Assembly (NCBI GenBank): GCA_030158125.1
Contig: JAOATL010000012.1
Coordinates: forward strand, 62,001-126,000
Length of the DNA: 64,000 bases
Direction: 5' to 3'
Origin: Limnohabitans sp.
Lineage (GTDB): Bacteria; Pseudomonadota; Gammaproteobacteria; Burkholderiales; Burkholderiaceae_C
The notes beneath the pieces were generated by a model. The model worked only from the letters and a program-made list of their open reading frames with translations, had not been told where the DNA came from and did no database searches. Every line of letters begins with the position of its first letter. Positions within the stretch are counted from its first letter, which is position 1. A program made the position numbers and the translations under genes. Below, piece by piece: positions 51,394 to 61,681 of the stretch.

Positions 51394-52281
51394 TCAATGA
51401 TCTTCCGTGGGCAGCGGTACGACGCTGCGCGCTCGCAGCGCTGTGGCAGCAATGGCACTGAGCACAATGACGCAGATGCCAGCCCAGCCGATAAAGGGAA
51501 TTTGATCGCCAAATAAAACCAAACCAAACAATGCAGAAAACACAATGCCTGAATATTGCAAATTGGCCACCACCATGGTGGCGCCATCGTTGTAGGCGCG
51601 GGTCATGCACCATTGGCCCAATGCCGCCAAAATACCCATGGGCAACAGCAGCCAAGCTTGCGGCCACACCCATTCGCTGGTGCCTGTAAAGAACATGCTG
51701 ACAGCCCCAGTGACGGTGGCGCCCAAAGAGAAGTAAAACACGGTGCGCTCGACCGGTTCACCCTCTCGTCCCAGGGCTGCAACTTGCAAATAAGCCATGG
51801 CAGCAATCATGCCGGATGAGACCCCGACCAGGCCCGCCACAATTTGGTTTTGCTCAAAGGTGGGGCGCAAAATCATGATCACCCCCACAAAACCCACCAA
51901 CACAGTCATGGCGACGGGCAATTGCTGTTTGGCATTTTGCAAAGACCCGGCCCAAATGGTGCTGCCGACTAAAAATGCGGCCACCCACACGCCGCTCATG
52001 TAGTTCAAGGTCATGGCCGTGGCCAAGGGCAAATAGGCGATGGCATAAAACCATGCGGCCAAGGATGTGACGCCCACCACAGAGCGCCAAATGTGCATTT
52101 TAGGCACTGAGGTTTTGAGTGAAATACCTTGGCGCTGGCAAGCGATTGCCATGATCAAGGTGCCAATGGCGCCTCGGTAGCAAACCAACTCAAAGGTGTT
52201 GAAGTGGGTTGACGCAAACTTCACACACACACTCATGGTTGAGAAAAACAGCGAGGCCAGAACCATCCAGAGTGCTTGCAT
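51394..52281 (-). CDS. EamA/DMT-family permease
   Basis: 295 aa from MQALWMVLASLFFSTMSVC. About ten hydrophobic segments in two EamA repeats. It is coupled tightly to the Rieske oxygenase gene upstream (5-base gap) and to the sulfurtransferase downstream, which may indicate transport of the oxygenase substrate or product. The substrate is unknown. It is a different subfamily from the permease at 46338. Confidence 0.87.
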   Translation of the reverse strand: MQALWMVLASLFFSTMSVCVKFASTHFNTFELVCYRGAIGTLIMAIACQRQGISLKTSVPKMHIWRSVVGVTSLAAWFYAIAYLPLATAMTLNYMSGVWVAAFLVGSTIWAGSLQNAKQQLPVAMTVLVGFVGVIMILRPTFEQNQIVAGLVGVSSGMIAAMAYLQVAALGREGEPVERTVFYFSLGATVTGAVSMFFTGTSEWVWPQAWLLLPMGILAALGQWCMTRAYNDGATMVVANLQYSGIVFSALFGLVLFGDQIPFIGWAGICVIVLSAIAATALRARSVVPLPTEDH

Positions 52282-52286
52282 GCGCT

Positions 52287-53420
52287 TCAGTCGGTAAGGG
52301 ACGGGCCCATTTTTTGGCGGTACCACTCGTGGAAATGTTGCATGCCATCTTCCATGGGGCTTTGGTAGGGGCCCACTTCGTTGTCGCCGCGCTTGAGCAA
52401 GGCTTTGCGACCGGCGTCCATGCGCTCGCCAATTTCATCGTCCTCGATGCATGTTTCCATGTAGGCCGCTTGCTGCGCTTCCACGAACTCGCGCTCGAAA
52501 GCGACAATTTCTTCGGGATAGTAAAACTCCACCATGTTCATGGTTTTGTCGGGACTGATGGGGTGCAAGGTAGAGACCGTCAGCACATGGGGGTACCACT
52601 CCACCATGATGTGGGGGTAATAGGTGAGCCAAATGGCGCCGAAGTCGGGCACGGCACCCTGCCGATATTGCATCAGTTGCTCTTGCCAGCGCTGGTAAAC
52701 CGGACTGCCCGATTTGCCCAATCGATTGGCGATGCCGACGGTTTGTACCGAAAACTCTTTGCTGAACTGCCAACTCAAATCGTCGCAGGTGACGAAATTT
52801 CCCAGTCCGGGGTGAAAGGGCTCGACATGGTAATCCTCGAGATAGACCTCGATGAAGGTTTTCCAGTTGTAGTTGCACTCGTGCATCTCAACGTGGTCGA
52901 GTTTGAACCCTGTGAAGTCCAAAGCTGCGCGGGGGCCCATGCCTGCAAGGTCGGCAGCCACATCGCGGCCGTTGTCTTCAAACAGCAAGCCATTCCACTC
53001 TTGGAGTGGGTAATTTTGAAGGTTCAGGCACGGATCTTGGGCAAAATGAGGGGCCCCTAGCAAATCGCCTGAAGGTGAATAGGTCCAGCGGTGAAGGGGG
53101 CAGACAATGTTGCCACCAGCGCTGCCCTTTTGTTGGGTATGAAGTGAGCCTCGGCCTTGAAGCATCACCGCTTGGCGGTGCCTGCAAATGTTGGAGACCA
53201 ATTCAACGCCGCCATCGGAACGCACCAAAGCGCGGCCTCCGGCTTCTTGGGGCAGGGCGTGATAGTCCCCGATCTCGGGGACGGACAGTTGATGACCCAC
53301 ATACTTGGGGCCTTGCTGAAAAATGCTTTTCAGCTCGCGCTGAAACAGCGCATCATCAAAATAGCTTGAAACTGGTAGTTGGCTTGCGGCCTGCTGCAGT
53401 TGAAGACTTAAATCAGACAT
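52287..53420 (-). CDS. Rieske non-heme iron oxygenase, alpha subunit
   Basis: 377 aa. Rieske cluster ligands C79, H81, C107 and H110 (CRH and CPLH) with an unusually long 25-residue spacer. The mononuclear iron site is VYLEDYHVEPFHP at about residues 195-207 (H-x4-H). It resembles ring-hydroxylating and N-demethylase-type oxygenases. No reductase or ferredoxin gene is adjacent, so the partner is elsewhere. Co-transcribed with a permease and a sulfurtransferase. Substrate unknown; choline-, betaine- or aromatic-type molecules are possible. Confidence 0.85.
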   Translation of the reverse strand: MSDLSLQLQQAASQLPVSSYFDDALFQRELKSIFQQGPKYVGHQLSVPEIGDYHALPQEAGGRALVRSDGGVELVSNICRHRQAVMLQGRGSLHTQQKGSAGGNIVCPLHRWTYSPSGDLLGAPHFAQDPCLNLQNYPLQEWNGLLFEDNGRDVAADLAGMGPRAALDFTGFKLDHVEMHECNYNWKTFIEVYLEDYHVEPFHPGLGNFVTCDDLSWQFSKEFSVQTVGIANRLGKSGSPVYQRWQEQLMQYRQGAVPDFGAIWLTYYPHIMVEWYPHVLTVSTLHPISPDKTMNMVEFYYPEEIVAFEREFVEAQQAAYMETCIEDDEIGERMDAGRKALLKRGDNEVGPYQSPMEDGMQHFHEWYRQKMGPSLTD

Positions 53421-53490
53421 GGGTGACCTGACCTAGAGACTCCCCCTATGAAGGGGCAGGAACAATGCGGGAGCCTAAGGGCATGCCCGC

Positions 53491-53512
53491 AAAAAAAACG
53501 GACCGAAGTCCG
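53491..53512 (-). terminator. Terminator-like hairpin in the leader of the Rieske gene
   Basis: The minus strand reads CGGAC-TTCG-GTCCG followed by eight T. The UUCG tetraloop makes the hairpin very stable. It points towards the Rieske gene, 70 bases before its ATG, so it may attenuate transcription or block antisense read-through from the xseB side. Confidence 0.7.
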
Positions 53513-53595
53513 CGATGAAGGGGAATTGTACCCCCTGGTCAGCAATTTCGGAGTCAAGTCGCCCTAAAATGCCCCTCTTTAGATAGATTCAAGCC

Positions 53596-53850
53596 ATGCC
53601 AAAAGCCACTTCCACTCCAGCCAAAGCGCTTGCCTCGCAGGCCGTTCCTGAAAGCTACGAAGAGGCTGTTCAAGAGTTGGAGCAGCTGTTGGCCAAACTT
53701 GAGTCTGGCCAATTGCCTTTGGATCAATTGCTCACCCACTACCAACGCGGCGCCACCTTGCTGGCTTATTGCCGTGAACGCTTGGCGGCCATCGAAAACC
53801 AAATCAGTGTGTTAGATGAGGGCAGCCTCAAGCCTTGGGATGGCGTATGA
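53596..53850 (+). CDS. xseB: Exodeoxyribonuclease VII small subunit
   Basis: 84 aa. Small subunit of the nuclease that degrades single-stranded DNA. The conserved core is [20 protein letters not shown] with [17 protein letters not shown], typical of XseB. A short N-terminal tail ([14 protein letters not shown]) precedes it. Its stop overlaps the ispA ATG (ATGA), so it is the first gene of the xseB-ispA-dxs unit, an arrangement common in proteobacteria. Confidence 0.95.
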   Translation: MPKATSTPAKALASQAVPESYEEAVQELEQLLAKLESGQLPLDQLLTHYQRGATLLAYCRERLAAIENQISVLDEGSLKPWDGV

Positions 53851-54794
53851 GTGAAGCTTTCTCCGGCGCATTCAATTTCAAAGCTTGGTCTGAAGCCAGA
53901 CTGGCGCAGGTTGAACAAGTTTTAAAACAAGGCATCGATGGCCAGGCACCCGCAGGTTTGGGCGAGGCCATGCGCTATGCCGTCCTCGATGGCGGCAAAC
54001 GCTTGCGTCCCTTGTTGGTGCTTGCCGCAGCAGAAGCAGTGGGAGTTGATCTGGAGGCAGCCAGTGTGTCCGATCAGCCTGCAACCGTAGCGGCATTTCG
54101 TGCGGCTTGTGCGGTCGAATTGATCCACGCTTATTCTTTGGTGCATGACGACATGCCCTGCATGGACAACGATGTGTTGCGCCGAGGCAAGCCCACCGTG
54201 CATGTGAAATACGGCGAGGCACAAGCCCTGTTGGTGGGGGATGGCTTGCAGGCCTTGGCCTTCGAATACCTCACACCATTGGATGGCAGCACGGATTTGC
54301 AAGTGCAAGCTTTGCAAGTGGGTTTGCTGGCCAGAGCGGCCGGCTACCAGGGCATGGCCGGTGGTCAAGCCATTGACTTGGCCAGTGTTGGCTTGCCTTT
54401 AACCGAAGCTCAGTTGCGTCAAATGCACCGACTTAAAACTGGTGCACTTTTGCTGTGCAGTGTGCAACTGGGCGCCGTCAGTGCGGGTAAGCCCAGTACG
54501 GTGGTGGCTGAGTCGTTGTCACACTATGCGCAAAGCTTGGGGCTGGCGTTTCAAGTGGTAGACGATATTCTGGATGTCACCTCAGACTCGGTCACGCTGG
54601 GCAAAACGGCGGGCAAAGATGCCGCGGCTGACAAGCCCACCTATGTGTCTTTGCTCGGCCTGACGCAAGCACAAGAATTGGCCCAACAACTCCATGCAGA
54701 ATCGCTGGCCGCATTGAACGCCAGTGGTTTGAGCACCACCGCCACAGCTGCATTGCGTGCCTTGGCAAGTCAAGTGGTGGAACGGAAAAACTAA
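53847..54794 (+). CDS. ispA: Farnesyl diphosphate synthase / polyprenyl synthetase
   Basis: 315 aa from [15 protein letters not shown]. It condenses isopentenyl diphosphate with DMAPP and GPP to FPP. First aspartate-rich motif DDMPCMDND at about 99-107, second DDILD at about 234-238; GGKRLRP at 46-52 binds IPP. It overlaps xseB by four bases, and dxs begins two bases after its stop. Confidence 0.95.
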   Translation: MSEAFSGAFNFKAWSEARLAQVEQVLKQGIDGQAPAGLGEAMRYAVLDGGKRLRPLLVLAAAEAVGVDLEAASVSDQPATVAAFRAACAVELIHAYSLVHDDMPCMDNDVLRRGKPTVHVKYGEAQALLVGDGLQALAFEYLTPLDGSTDLQVQALQVGLLARAAGYQGMAGGQAIDLASVGLPLTEAQLRQMHRLKTGALLLCSVQLGAVSAGKPSTVVAESLSHYAQSLGLAFQVVDDILDVTSDSVTLGKTAGKDAAADKPTYVSLLGLTQAQELAQQLHAESLAALNASGLSTTATAALRALASQVVERKN

Positions 54795-54795
54795 C

Positions 54796-56643
54796 ATGCT
54801 TGAATCGATTCATTCACCCACTGACTTGCGAAAACTGCAGCGTAGCGATTTGCCACGAGTGGCCGCTGACGTCCGGCAATGTGTGCTCGACAATGTGTCG
54901 AAGACGGGTGGCCATCTCAGCTCCAACCTGGGCACCGTAGAGCTCACGGTGGCTTTGCATTACGTCTTCAACACGCCTGAGGATCGCATCGTGTGGGACG
55001 TGGGTCATCAAACTTACCCGCATAAAATTTTGACAGGACGCCGTGAGCGCATGCCCACGCTTCGCCAACTGGGCGGTCTGTCGGGCTTTCCACGACGCGA
55101 CGAAAGTGAATACGACACCTTTGGCACAGCGCATTCTTCCACCAGTATTTCTGCGGCTTTGGGAATGGCCATCGCCGCGCGTCAAAAGGGGGAGTCACGT
55201 CATGCGATCGCTGTGATCGGTGATGGCGCCATGACGGCCGGCATGGCCTTTGAAGCCTTGAACAACGCGGGCGTTGAAGACTGCAAGTTGTTGGTCATTT
55301 TGAATGACAACGACATGTCCATCAGCCCACCTGTGGGGGCCTTGAATCGCTATTTGGCGCAGCTCATGAGTGGCCGCTTTTATTCGGCAGCCAAAGAGAT
55401 GGGCAAGACAGTGCTCAAGGGTGCACCGCCTTTGTTCGAATTGGCCAAACGTTTTGAAGAACATGCCAAAGGCATGGTGGTGCCCGCCACCTTGTTTGAA
55501 AAATTTGGTTTTAACTACATTGGCCCAATCGATGGCCATGATCTGGATTCGCTCATTCCGACGCTTGAAAACATCAAGCACTTGGACGGCCCCCAGTTTT
55601 TGCATGTGGTGACCAAAAAAGGGCAGGGCTACAAGTTGGCCGAAGACGACCCAGTCAATTACCACGGCCCCGGCAAGTTCGATCCCAAAGTGGGATTGGT
55701 TCCTGCCGTCACGCCGCCCAAGCCTGCTTTCATGCACATTTTCGGACAATGGCTCTGTGACATGGCGGCCCAAGATGACCGCTTGGTTGGCATCACGCCA
55801 GCCATGCGCGAGGGCTCGGGCATGGTGGAATTTCACAAACGCTTTCCAGCACGCTATTTTGATGTGGGCATTGCCGAGCAACATGCTGTGACGTTTGCGG
55901 CTGGCTTGGCCTGTGAGGGGCTCAAGCCCGTGGTGGCCATTTACTCGACCTTTTTACAGCGTGGCTATGACCAATTGATCCACGATGTGGCGCTGCAAAA
56001 TTTACCGGTCGTGTTTGCGCTAGACCGTGCTGGTTTGGTGGGCGCAGATGGTGCAACCCACGCGGGTGCCTATGACATCGCGTTTTTGCGATGCATTCCC
56101 AACATGTCGGTGGCTTGCCCAAGTGATGAACGCGAGTGCCGGTTGTTACTCAGCACGGCGTATGCGCAAAACCATCCTGTGGCCGTGCGTTACCCCCGGG
56201 GTGCCGGTGTGGGACTTGAGGCTGGCACCGATCTGGCCGTTTTGCCATTCGGCAAAGCTGAGATTCGTCGGGAGGGCCAAAACCTTTGCCTTTTGGTTTT
56301 TGGCACCTTGCTGTACCCCGCGCTGGCGGTGGCTGAAAAACTCAATGCCACGGTGGTCAACATGCGTTGGGCCAAACCGCTGGACACCGAGATGCTGATG
56401 CGAATGGCGGCCAGTCACGATCGTTTGGTCACGCTGGAGGATGCGTGTGTGATGGGCGGCGCAGGCAGCGCTGTGGGCGAGTTTTTGCAGCAGGCCAATG
56501 TGTCCAAGCCCTTGTTATCATTGGGGCTTCCTGACCAGTTCATCGAGCATGGTGACCCCGTCAAACTGATGGCCCTTCTAGGTCTAGATGCCCCGGGCAT
56601 TGAACGCGCCATTGCCAGCCAATGGCCTTCTTTCATTTCATAA
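54796..56643 (+). CDS. dxs: 1-Deoxy-D-xylulose-5-phosphate synthase
   Basis: 615 aa from [15 protein letters not shown]. First enzyme of the MEP isoprenoid pathway; it condenses pyruvate and glyceraldehyde 3-phosphate with thiamine diphosphate. Motifs: [13 protein letters not shown] (catalytic His region), TPP motif [18 protein letters not shown] with NDN (about 155-180), and C-terminal transketolase pyrimidine and C domains. Its ATG lies two bases past the ispA stop. A hairpin with a T-rich tail follows. Confidence 0.97.
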   Translation: MLESIHSPTDLRKLQRSDLPRVAADVRQCVLDNVSKTGGHLSSNLGTVELTVALHYVFNTPEDRIVWDVGHQTYPHKILTGRRERMPTLRQLGGLSGFPRRDESEYDTFGTAHSSTSISAALGMAIAARQKGESRHAIAVIGDGAMTAGMAFEALNNAGVEDCKLLVILNDNDMSISPPVGALNRYLAQLMSGRFYSAAKEMGKTVLKGAPPLFELAKRFEEHAKGMVVPATLFEKFGFNYIGPIDGHDLDSLIPTLENIKHLDGPQFLHVVTKKGQGYKLAEDDPVNYHGPGKFDPKVGLVPAVTPPKPAFMHIFGQWLCDMAAQDDRLVGITPAMREGSGMVEFHKRFPARYFDVGIAEQHAVTFAAGLACEGLKPVVAIYSTFLQRGYDQLIHDVALQNLPVVFALDRAGLVGADGATHAGAYDIAFLRCIPNMSVACPSDERECRLLLSTAYAQNHPVAVRYPRGAGVGLEAGTDLAVLPFGKAEIRREGQNLCLLVFGTLLYPALAVAEKLNATVVNMRWAKPLDTEMLMRMAASHDRLVTLEDACVMGGAGSAVGEFLQQANVSKPLLSLGLPDQFIEHGDPVKLMALLGLDAPGIERAIASQWPSFIS

Positions 56644-56657
56644 GAAAGGTTCGGTCT

Positions 56658-56698
56658 GAAGGGTAAACCCTTCCAGCTGAGTTTTTCTTTTTTTCTAC
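56658..56698 (+). terminator. Probable terminator after dxs
   Basis: GAAGGG-TAAA-CCCTTC forms a 6-bp stem, followed after nine bases by a T-rich tract. It would end the xseB-ispA-dxs transcript before the TRAP genes. The gap to the T-run makes it weaker than a classic terminator. Confidence 0.4.
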
Positions 56699-56730
56699 AA
56701 TCGGTAGTTGTTATTTTCCTCGGAGTCAAT

Positions 56731-57348
56731 ATGGATTTCTTATTAGCCCTGTCCAAAAGGATAGACCAGCTCAGTGAATGGATTGGTAAATGGGTGGCTT
56801 GGCTGGTGCTGGCATCGGTGCTGGTCAGTGCTGCCAATGCCATTTCACGCAAGGCATTCAATCTCAGCTCCAACGCTTTTCTTGAAATTCAGTGGTACAT
56901 GTTTGCTGCTGTTTTCATGTTGGCAGCAGGCTATACATTGATGCGCCAAGAGCACGTGAAAATTGACGTGGTGTCGGGCCGCTTTTCCAAAAGAACCCAA
57001 ATCTGGATTGACATTGCAGGCATTTGCTTTTTCTTGTTTCCCTTTGTCATTTACATCATCAAACTGGCCATGCCTTTGGTCATCAATGCGTACGTGACGC
57101 AAGAGATGTCTTCCAATGCAGGTGGCCTCATTCGCTGGCCTGTGTTCGCCATGCTGCCTTTGGGCATGTTGTTTTTGGGCATTCAAGGCATTTCTGAATT
57201 GATCAAACGCTTCGCGTTTTTGCAGGGCATGATCCCCGATCCAAGTAAAAAACAAGGCGCCAAAACGCCTGAGGAAGAATTTGCTGAATTCTTGTTGCAA
57301 AAAGAAGTGGCTGCACGTGAAGCGGCTCAAATCGGAGCCCAAAAATGA
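56731..57348 (+). CDS. TRAP transporter small membrane subunit (DctQ)
   Basis: 205 aa with four hydrophobic segments (about 18-40, 48-75, 90-110, 140-160), as in DctQ. The tail is charged (EEEFAEFLLQKEVAAREAAQ). It is coupled to the large subunit by an ATGA overlap. With the DctM and DctP genes it makes a complete tripartite ATP-independent importer driven by ion gradients. Confidence 0.92.
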   Translation: MDFLLALSKRIDQLSEWIGKWVAWLVLASVLVSAANAISRKAFNLSSNAFLEIQWYMFAAVFMLAAGYTLMRQEHVKIDVVSGRFSKRTQIWIDIAGICFFLFPFVIYIIKLAMPLVINAYVTQEMSSNAGGLIRWPVFAMLPLGMLFLGIQGISELIKRFAFLQGMIPDPSKKQGAKTPEEEFAEFLLQKEVAAREAAQIGAQK

Positions 57349-59066
57349 CTGAATTTCTGATCGCCAACATGGCGCCGATCATGTTCGTGTCACTGATCAT
57401 CTTTTTGATGTTTGGTTATGCGGTCACCTTCTCATTGGCTGCTTGCGGCTTGTTCTTTGGTTTTGTGGGCGTTGAGCTGGGTGTCATCCAAGCCAGCTTC
57501 CTGCAAAGCTTGCCTTTGCGCATGTTTGGCATCATGCAAAACGACACCTTGCTGGCCATTCCATTTTTTACCTTCATGGGTTTGATTTTGGAACGATCTG
57601 GCATGGCGGAAGATTTGCTGGACACCATTGGCCAGCTGTTTGGTCCCATTCGTGGTGGCCTGGCCTACGCCGTGATTTTTGTGGGTGCCATGTTGGCCGC
57701 CACAACCGGTGTGGTGGCCGCTTCTGTCATTTCCATGGGCCTGATTTCTTTGCCAATCATGTTGCGTTACGGTTATGACCGCCGTATCGCGGGCGGTGTG
57801 ATTGCCGCTTCTGGCACTTTGGCGCAAATCATTCCGCCTTCATTGGTCTTGATCGTGTTGGCGGACCAATTGGGCAAGAGTGTGGGTGATCTGTACAAGG
57901 GCGCTTTCATTCCAGGCTTCGTGCTGACAGGCTTGTATGTGGGCTACATTGTCCTCATCAGCTTTATCCGTCCTCAGTGGGTGCCTGCATTGCCATTGGA
58001 GGCACGCACCATCAAAGAATCAGACGGTAGCTCGGGCTTGCGCTCCTTGTCCATCTTGACGGTCATCTCTGTGGCCATGTCTGTGGCTTTTGCCAAGTGG
58101 TTGCCCGACACAACACCAACAGACGAAACCATTGTGGTGTCCATGTGTGTTGGCGTTGGTTTTGCGTTCTTTGCTGCCATTGTCAACAAAGCGACCAAAA
58201 TGGGTCTGCTGTCCAACATGGCTGAACGTGTCACGTTTGTGTTGATTCCGCCGCTTGCCTTGATTTTCTTGGTGCTGGGTACCATTTTCTTGGGCATTGC
58301 AACGCCCACAGAAGGCGGTGCCATGGGCGCTGTTGGCGCCTTGGTGATGGCGCTGGCACGCAATCGCATCGACATGAAACTGATCCGACAGGCCATGGAC
58401 TCCACCATGAAACTGTCTTGCTTCGTGTTGTTCATTCTGATTGGTGCCACGGTGTTCAGCTTGGCTTTCCAAGGAGTTGACGGTCCTATCTGGGTAGAGC
58501 ATTTGTTGTCTGGTTTGCCAGGCGGCCAAATGGGCTTCCTCATTGTGGTGAACATTTTGGTGTTCGTCTTGGCCTTCTTCTTGGATTTCTTTGAGTTGGC
58601 CTTCATCATCATCCCGCTGATTGGGCCTGTGGCCGAGAAGCTGGGCATTGATTTGGTCTGGTTCGGCGTATTGATTGCCGTCAACATGCAGACCTCATTC
58701 ATGCACCCACCTTTTGGCTTTGCCTTGTTTTATTTGCGCAGTGTTGCGCCTGCAGATGACTACATCGACAAAGTCACCAAGCAACCTGTCAAGAAAATCA
58801 CCATTGAGCAAATTTACTGGGGCGCTGTGCCATTTGTGATCATCCAAATCATCATGGTTGCACTGATCATTGCCTTCCCCGGTTTGGTTTCCAGTGGTCA
58901 GTCCAAGGAACCTACGGTAGATGCAGAAGCGGTTTTGATGCAGATGCGTGCAGACACGGCCACCGATGCCGCTGCCGAAGCCGCTCAGACCAGCGATGCA
59001 GATCAGGTCGATCCTGTGAAGGCGCTGATGGAGTCTATGAAAGAAGATCAAGGTAAAAAACCTTGA
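57345..59066 (+). CDS. TRAP transporter large membrane subunit (DctM)
   Basis: 573 aa with many hydrophobic segments. The family pattern is visible in MLAATTGVVAASVISMG and SGTLAQIIPPSLVLIVLADQ. It is about 140 residues longer than standard DctM, with an added cytoplasmic loop near 205-260 and an acidic/Ala-rich tail (about 525-573). This long type occurs with keto-acid or aromatic-acid TRAP systems. The terminator at 59133 lies between it and the convergent DctP gene. Confidence 0.92.
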   Translation: MTEFLIANMAPIMFVSLIIFLMFGYAVTFSLAACGLFFGFVGVELGVIQASFLQSLPLRMFGIMQNDTLLAIPFFTFMGLILERSGMAEDLLDTIGQLFGPIRGGLAYAVIFVGAMLAATTGVVAASVISMGLISLPIMLRYGYDRRIAGGVIAASGTLAQIIPPSLVLIVLADQLGKSVGDLYKGAFIPGFVLTGLYVGYIVLISFIRPQWVPALPLEARTIKESDGSSGLRSLSILTVISVAMSVAFAKWLPDTTPTDETIVVSMCVGVGFAFFAAIVNKATKMGLLSNMAERVTFVLIPPLALIFLVLGTIFLGIATPTEGGAMGAVGALVMALARNRIDMKLIRQAMDSTMKLSCFVLFILIGATVFSLAFQGVDGPIWVEHLLSGLPGGQMGFLIVVNILVFVLAFFLDFFELAFIIIPLIGPVAEKLGIDLVWFGVLIAVNMQTSFMHPPFGFALFYLRSVAPADDYIDKVTKQPVKKITIEQIYWGAVPFVIIQIIMVALIIAFPGLVSSGQSKEPTVDAEAVLMQMRADTATDAAAEAAQTSDADQVDPVKALMESMKEDQGKKP

Positions 59067-59132
59067 ATTGAATCAAGACCTGCCTCTGTAAAAGGGGCAA
59101 GTCTTTGTGGCCTTGCTCTGATGCTAGACAAC

Positions 59133-59158
59133 AAAAAACCCGCCTAGGCGGGTTTTTT
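59133..59158. terminator. Bidirectional rho-independent terminator
   Basis: AAAAAACCCGCC and GGCGGGTTTTTT are perfect arms around TA, forming a symmetrical hairpin with A and T tracts. It lies between the convergent dctM (+) and dctP (-) genes and can stop both transcripts. Confidence 0.95.
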
Positions 59159-59200
59159 GTTTTGCATGACAATTGCTGCCAATGAAGGCAGCGATTGAGA

Positions 59201-60289
59201 TTACAGCTTCTGTGTTTCCATGAAGTTGTTCATGCGTGACTCAGCCAAGCTGAACCACTGATTGGCTTCGCGACGGAAGTTGGAGTAATCGGCAAAGATT
59301 TTTTTCCAGGCTGGGTTGGAGTTGTTCAAGTCGGAGTACACCTGTTGTGAAGACTTGAATGCAGCTTCCATGACGTCTTTGGGGAATGCGCGCAACTTGG
59401 CGCCTTGACCAATGAGGGTCTTGAGAGCGGCTGGGTTTTTGTAGTCGTACTTGGCTTGCATGTCTGTGTGGGCATAAGCAGCGGCACACTCCACAATTGC
59501 TTTGTAGTCGCTAGACAAACCTTCGAAGGCCTTTTGGTTGACGTACAAGGCCAACTGTGGACCCACTTCCCAGAAACCAGGGAAATAGTAGTTTGGTGCC
59601 ACTTTGTTCAGACCCAATTTGAGGTCGTCATAAGGGCCAACCCACTCGGCTGCATCAATGGTGCCTTTTTCCAGGGCTTGATAAATCTCGCCGCCAGGAA
59701 TGTTTTGGGGCACGACACCCAAGGGTTCCAACACTTTGCCACCGAAACCACCCACGCGGAATTTCAGACCTTTCATATCGGCCAAAGATTTGATCTCTTT
59801 GCGATACCAGCCGCCCATTTGAACGCCTGTGTTGCCCATTGGGAAGTTGACGATGCCCACTTTGGCGTAGAACTCACGGAACAGCTTCAAGCCATTGCCT
59901 TCGTACATCCAAGCAGTCATTTGACGGCTGTTGAGGCCGAAAGGAATGGCGCAGTCCAAAGCGTAAGTTGGATCTTTGCCAAAGAAGTAATAAGGCGCCG
60001 TGTTGGCCATTTCGACGGTGCCGTTTGACACGCCATCGAGCACGCCAAAGGGAGGCATCAATTCGCCAGCTGCGTGAGTGGTGATGGTGAACTTGCCGCC
60101 AGACAATTCGCCAACTTTCTTGGCAAACACGTCACAAACACCGAACAATGTGTCGAGTGATTTGGGGAAGCTGGAAGCAATGCGCCAGCGCAAAGTGGCT
60201 TGAGCGTGAACCGCTGGGGCTACGCCTGCGGCCAAGACGCCAGCAATACCGGCATTTTTAATAAGGGAACGACGATCCATGGGGTTCAC
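59201..60289 (-). CDS. TRAP transporter substrate-binding protein (TakP-like DctP)
   Basis: 362 aa (or 359 from MDRRSLIKN). Twin-arginine-type signal DRRSLIKNAGIAGVLAAG ending near VHAQA. The DctP fold shows LKFRVGGFGGKVLEPLG and EKGTIDAAEWVGPYDD, which match the TakP subgroup that binds 2-oxo acids with a metal ion. Ligand assignment is inference. It is on the opposite strand to DctQM, so the binding protein is made from its own promoter. Confidence 0.9.
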   Translation of the reverse strand: MNPMDRRSLIKNAGIAGVLAAGVAPAVHAQATLRWRIASSFPKSLDTLFGVCDVFAKKVGELSGGKFTITTHAAGELMPPFGVLDGVSNGTVEMANTAPYYFFGKDPTYALDCAIPFGLNSRQMTAWMYEGNGLKLFREFYAKVGIVNFPMGNTGVQMGGWYRKEIKSLADMKGLKFRVGGFGGKVLEPLGVVPQNIPGGEIYQALEKGTIDAAEWVGPYDDLKLGLNKVAPNYYFPGFWEVGPQLALYVNQKAFEGLSSDYKAIVECAAAYAHTDMQAKYDYKNPAALKTLIGQGAKLRAFPKDVMEAAFKSSQQVYSDLNNSNPAWKKIFADYSNFRREANQWFSLAESRMNNFMETQKL

Positions 60290-60408
60290 TCCGGAAGTCT
60301 AGGTTGAAGAATTCAGGTCGCCAAGACGACACTGATGACTGGTGACAGTCATGACCCTATTGTAGGAAATTTGAGACCCCCATTTGCGGGGGTTTTCCCT
60401 GCGCTGGA

Positions 60409-61548
60409 TCAGGCTTCAAGCGGCTGTTTTCGGGGCTTTAAATTCCACCAAGGAAGCTCTTTGCGCAGCGAGTGGACGTTTCCAGACTGATTGGTTTGAT
60501 AACCTGGCATGCCTTGCAAGGTGTTTTGCCAATCGGCATGTGCCAAATGTTGCCTGAGGGCAGACACAGGCGGGGCATCCAGCGCACTTTTCAGGCAGGC
60601 CAACCAATAATTTTCAGTGACCAAGGGAATGAAGTCGAGTCCGCTTGCCAAGGCTGCGCTTTCAATGGCCAAGCCTGTGTCTGCTTGACCAGATGCTATG
60701 CAGGTGGCCACGGCACTGTGCGAGGGTTCTAGCCGTTCATACCCCCTCAATTGTTCTGGTTTGATGTGCTGGTTCATGAGCAGTTCGTCCAGCAGCAGTC
60801 GGGTGCCAGTGCCCAGCCCTCGGTTGACGTACCGAAAGCGACCTGTGACGACATCTTCAAGCGTGCGGATGTTCAAGGGGTTGCCGGCTTTGACCAGCAA
60901 ACCCTGGGTGCGTCTGGCAAAGCCAATCAGTTTGTGGTGGCCAGGCTTGAAAAGCGGTTTGTAAGTGACAGCCGATAGGCTTTTGTCATTGGGCTGTGAC
61001 AGCGTGTGAAAACCGGCCATTTCACAACGACCTTCGTTCAATGCGCGAATGGCATCGACACTGCCGCAAAATCGAATGTCGAGGTGCAGGGATTGGCGCG
61101 CGGTGGACTCACGCAGTCGCACCAACGCATCGTCATGGCTTGCGTACAGCGTGAGCAAATGTGCTTCGGGGTCAAATGCCACCGCAAAGGTTCTTTCCAA
61201 TTCGGCCATCAGTGATTCGATGGGCGCGGCCAAACGAGCCTGAGCTTGCCGCTCCGCCCACAACAGCTTGCCTGCAAATTCTGACAACTCGGCAGGCATG
61301 CCCTTTTCCCAGATGATCAGATTTTGATTCAGTCTTTGTTCCCATTTTTTCAACTCCCCCCACACATGCCGATAGGACATGCCCAATGATTTGGCCGCGG
61401 CTGCGATAGAGCCCTGCTCTCTGACGGCTTGAAGCAGGTCCATCAAGGGGTTGCGCAACAAGGCTTGCTGTCGCTGCGTGGGCGCATCGGCAGTTTGTGG
61501 CGGCATGAACTCAGGCCCCCAACTGTAGGAAAGATCAATTTTTGGCAC
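60409..61548 (-). CDS. ModE-like HTH regulator with periplasmic-binding-type domain
   Basis: 379 aa if the GTG at 61548 is the start, or 365 aa from the ATG at 61506. N-terminal ModE/LysR-like winged helix (GSIAAAAKSLGMSYRHVWGE, about 52-71) followed by a PBP-like ligand domain (about 135-350) with RGLGTGTRLLLDELL. Such proteins (TupR-like) control tungstate or molybdate transport. It is divergent from tupB across 133 bases. Neither start has a strong ribosome site. Sensing of tungstate or molybdate is inferred. Confidence 0.82.
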   Translation of the reverse strand: MPKIDLSYSWGPEFMPPQTADAPTQRQQALLRNPLMDLLQAVREQGSIAAAAKSLGMSYRHVWGELKKWEQRLNQNLIIWEKGMPAELSEFAGKLLWAERQAQARLAAPIESLMAELERTFAVAFDPEAHLLTLYASHDDALVRLRESTARQSLHLDIRFCGSVDAIRALNEGRCEMAGFHTLSQPNDKSLSAVTYKPLFKPGHHKLIGFARRTQGLLVKAGNPLNIRTLEDVVTGRFRYVNRGLGTGTRLLLDELLMNQHIKPEQLRGYERLEPSHSAVATCIASGQADTGLAIESAALASGLDFIPLVTENYWLACLKSALDAPPVSALRQHLAHADWQNTLQGMPGYQTNQSGNVHSLRKELPWWNLKPRKQPLEA

Positions 61549-61681
61549 GGCTCAAGTGTGCCTTATTTAAGACCTTGTCACAGCCTCGGGCGTGATGACT
61601 TATGCACGGCAGTTCATAGCGGATCACCCGTCTGGTTCAGGGTATTTAAAACAGCTAGCATCGGGCCACATTTGATGCTTT

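Noticed and set aside
55195-55884. 229-codon frame antisense to dxs
   Set aside because: It lies wholly within the confident dxs gene and has shadow-like composition.
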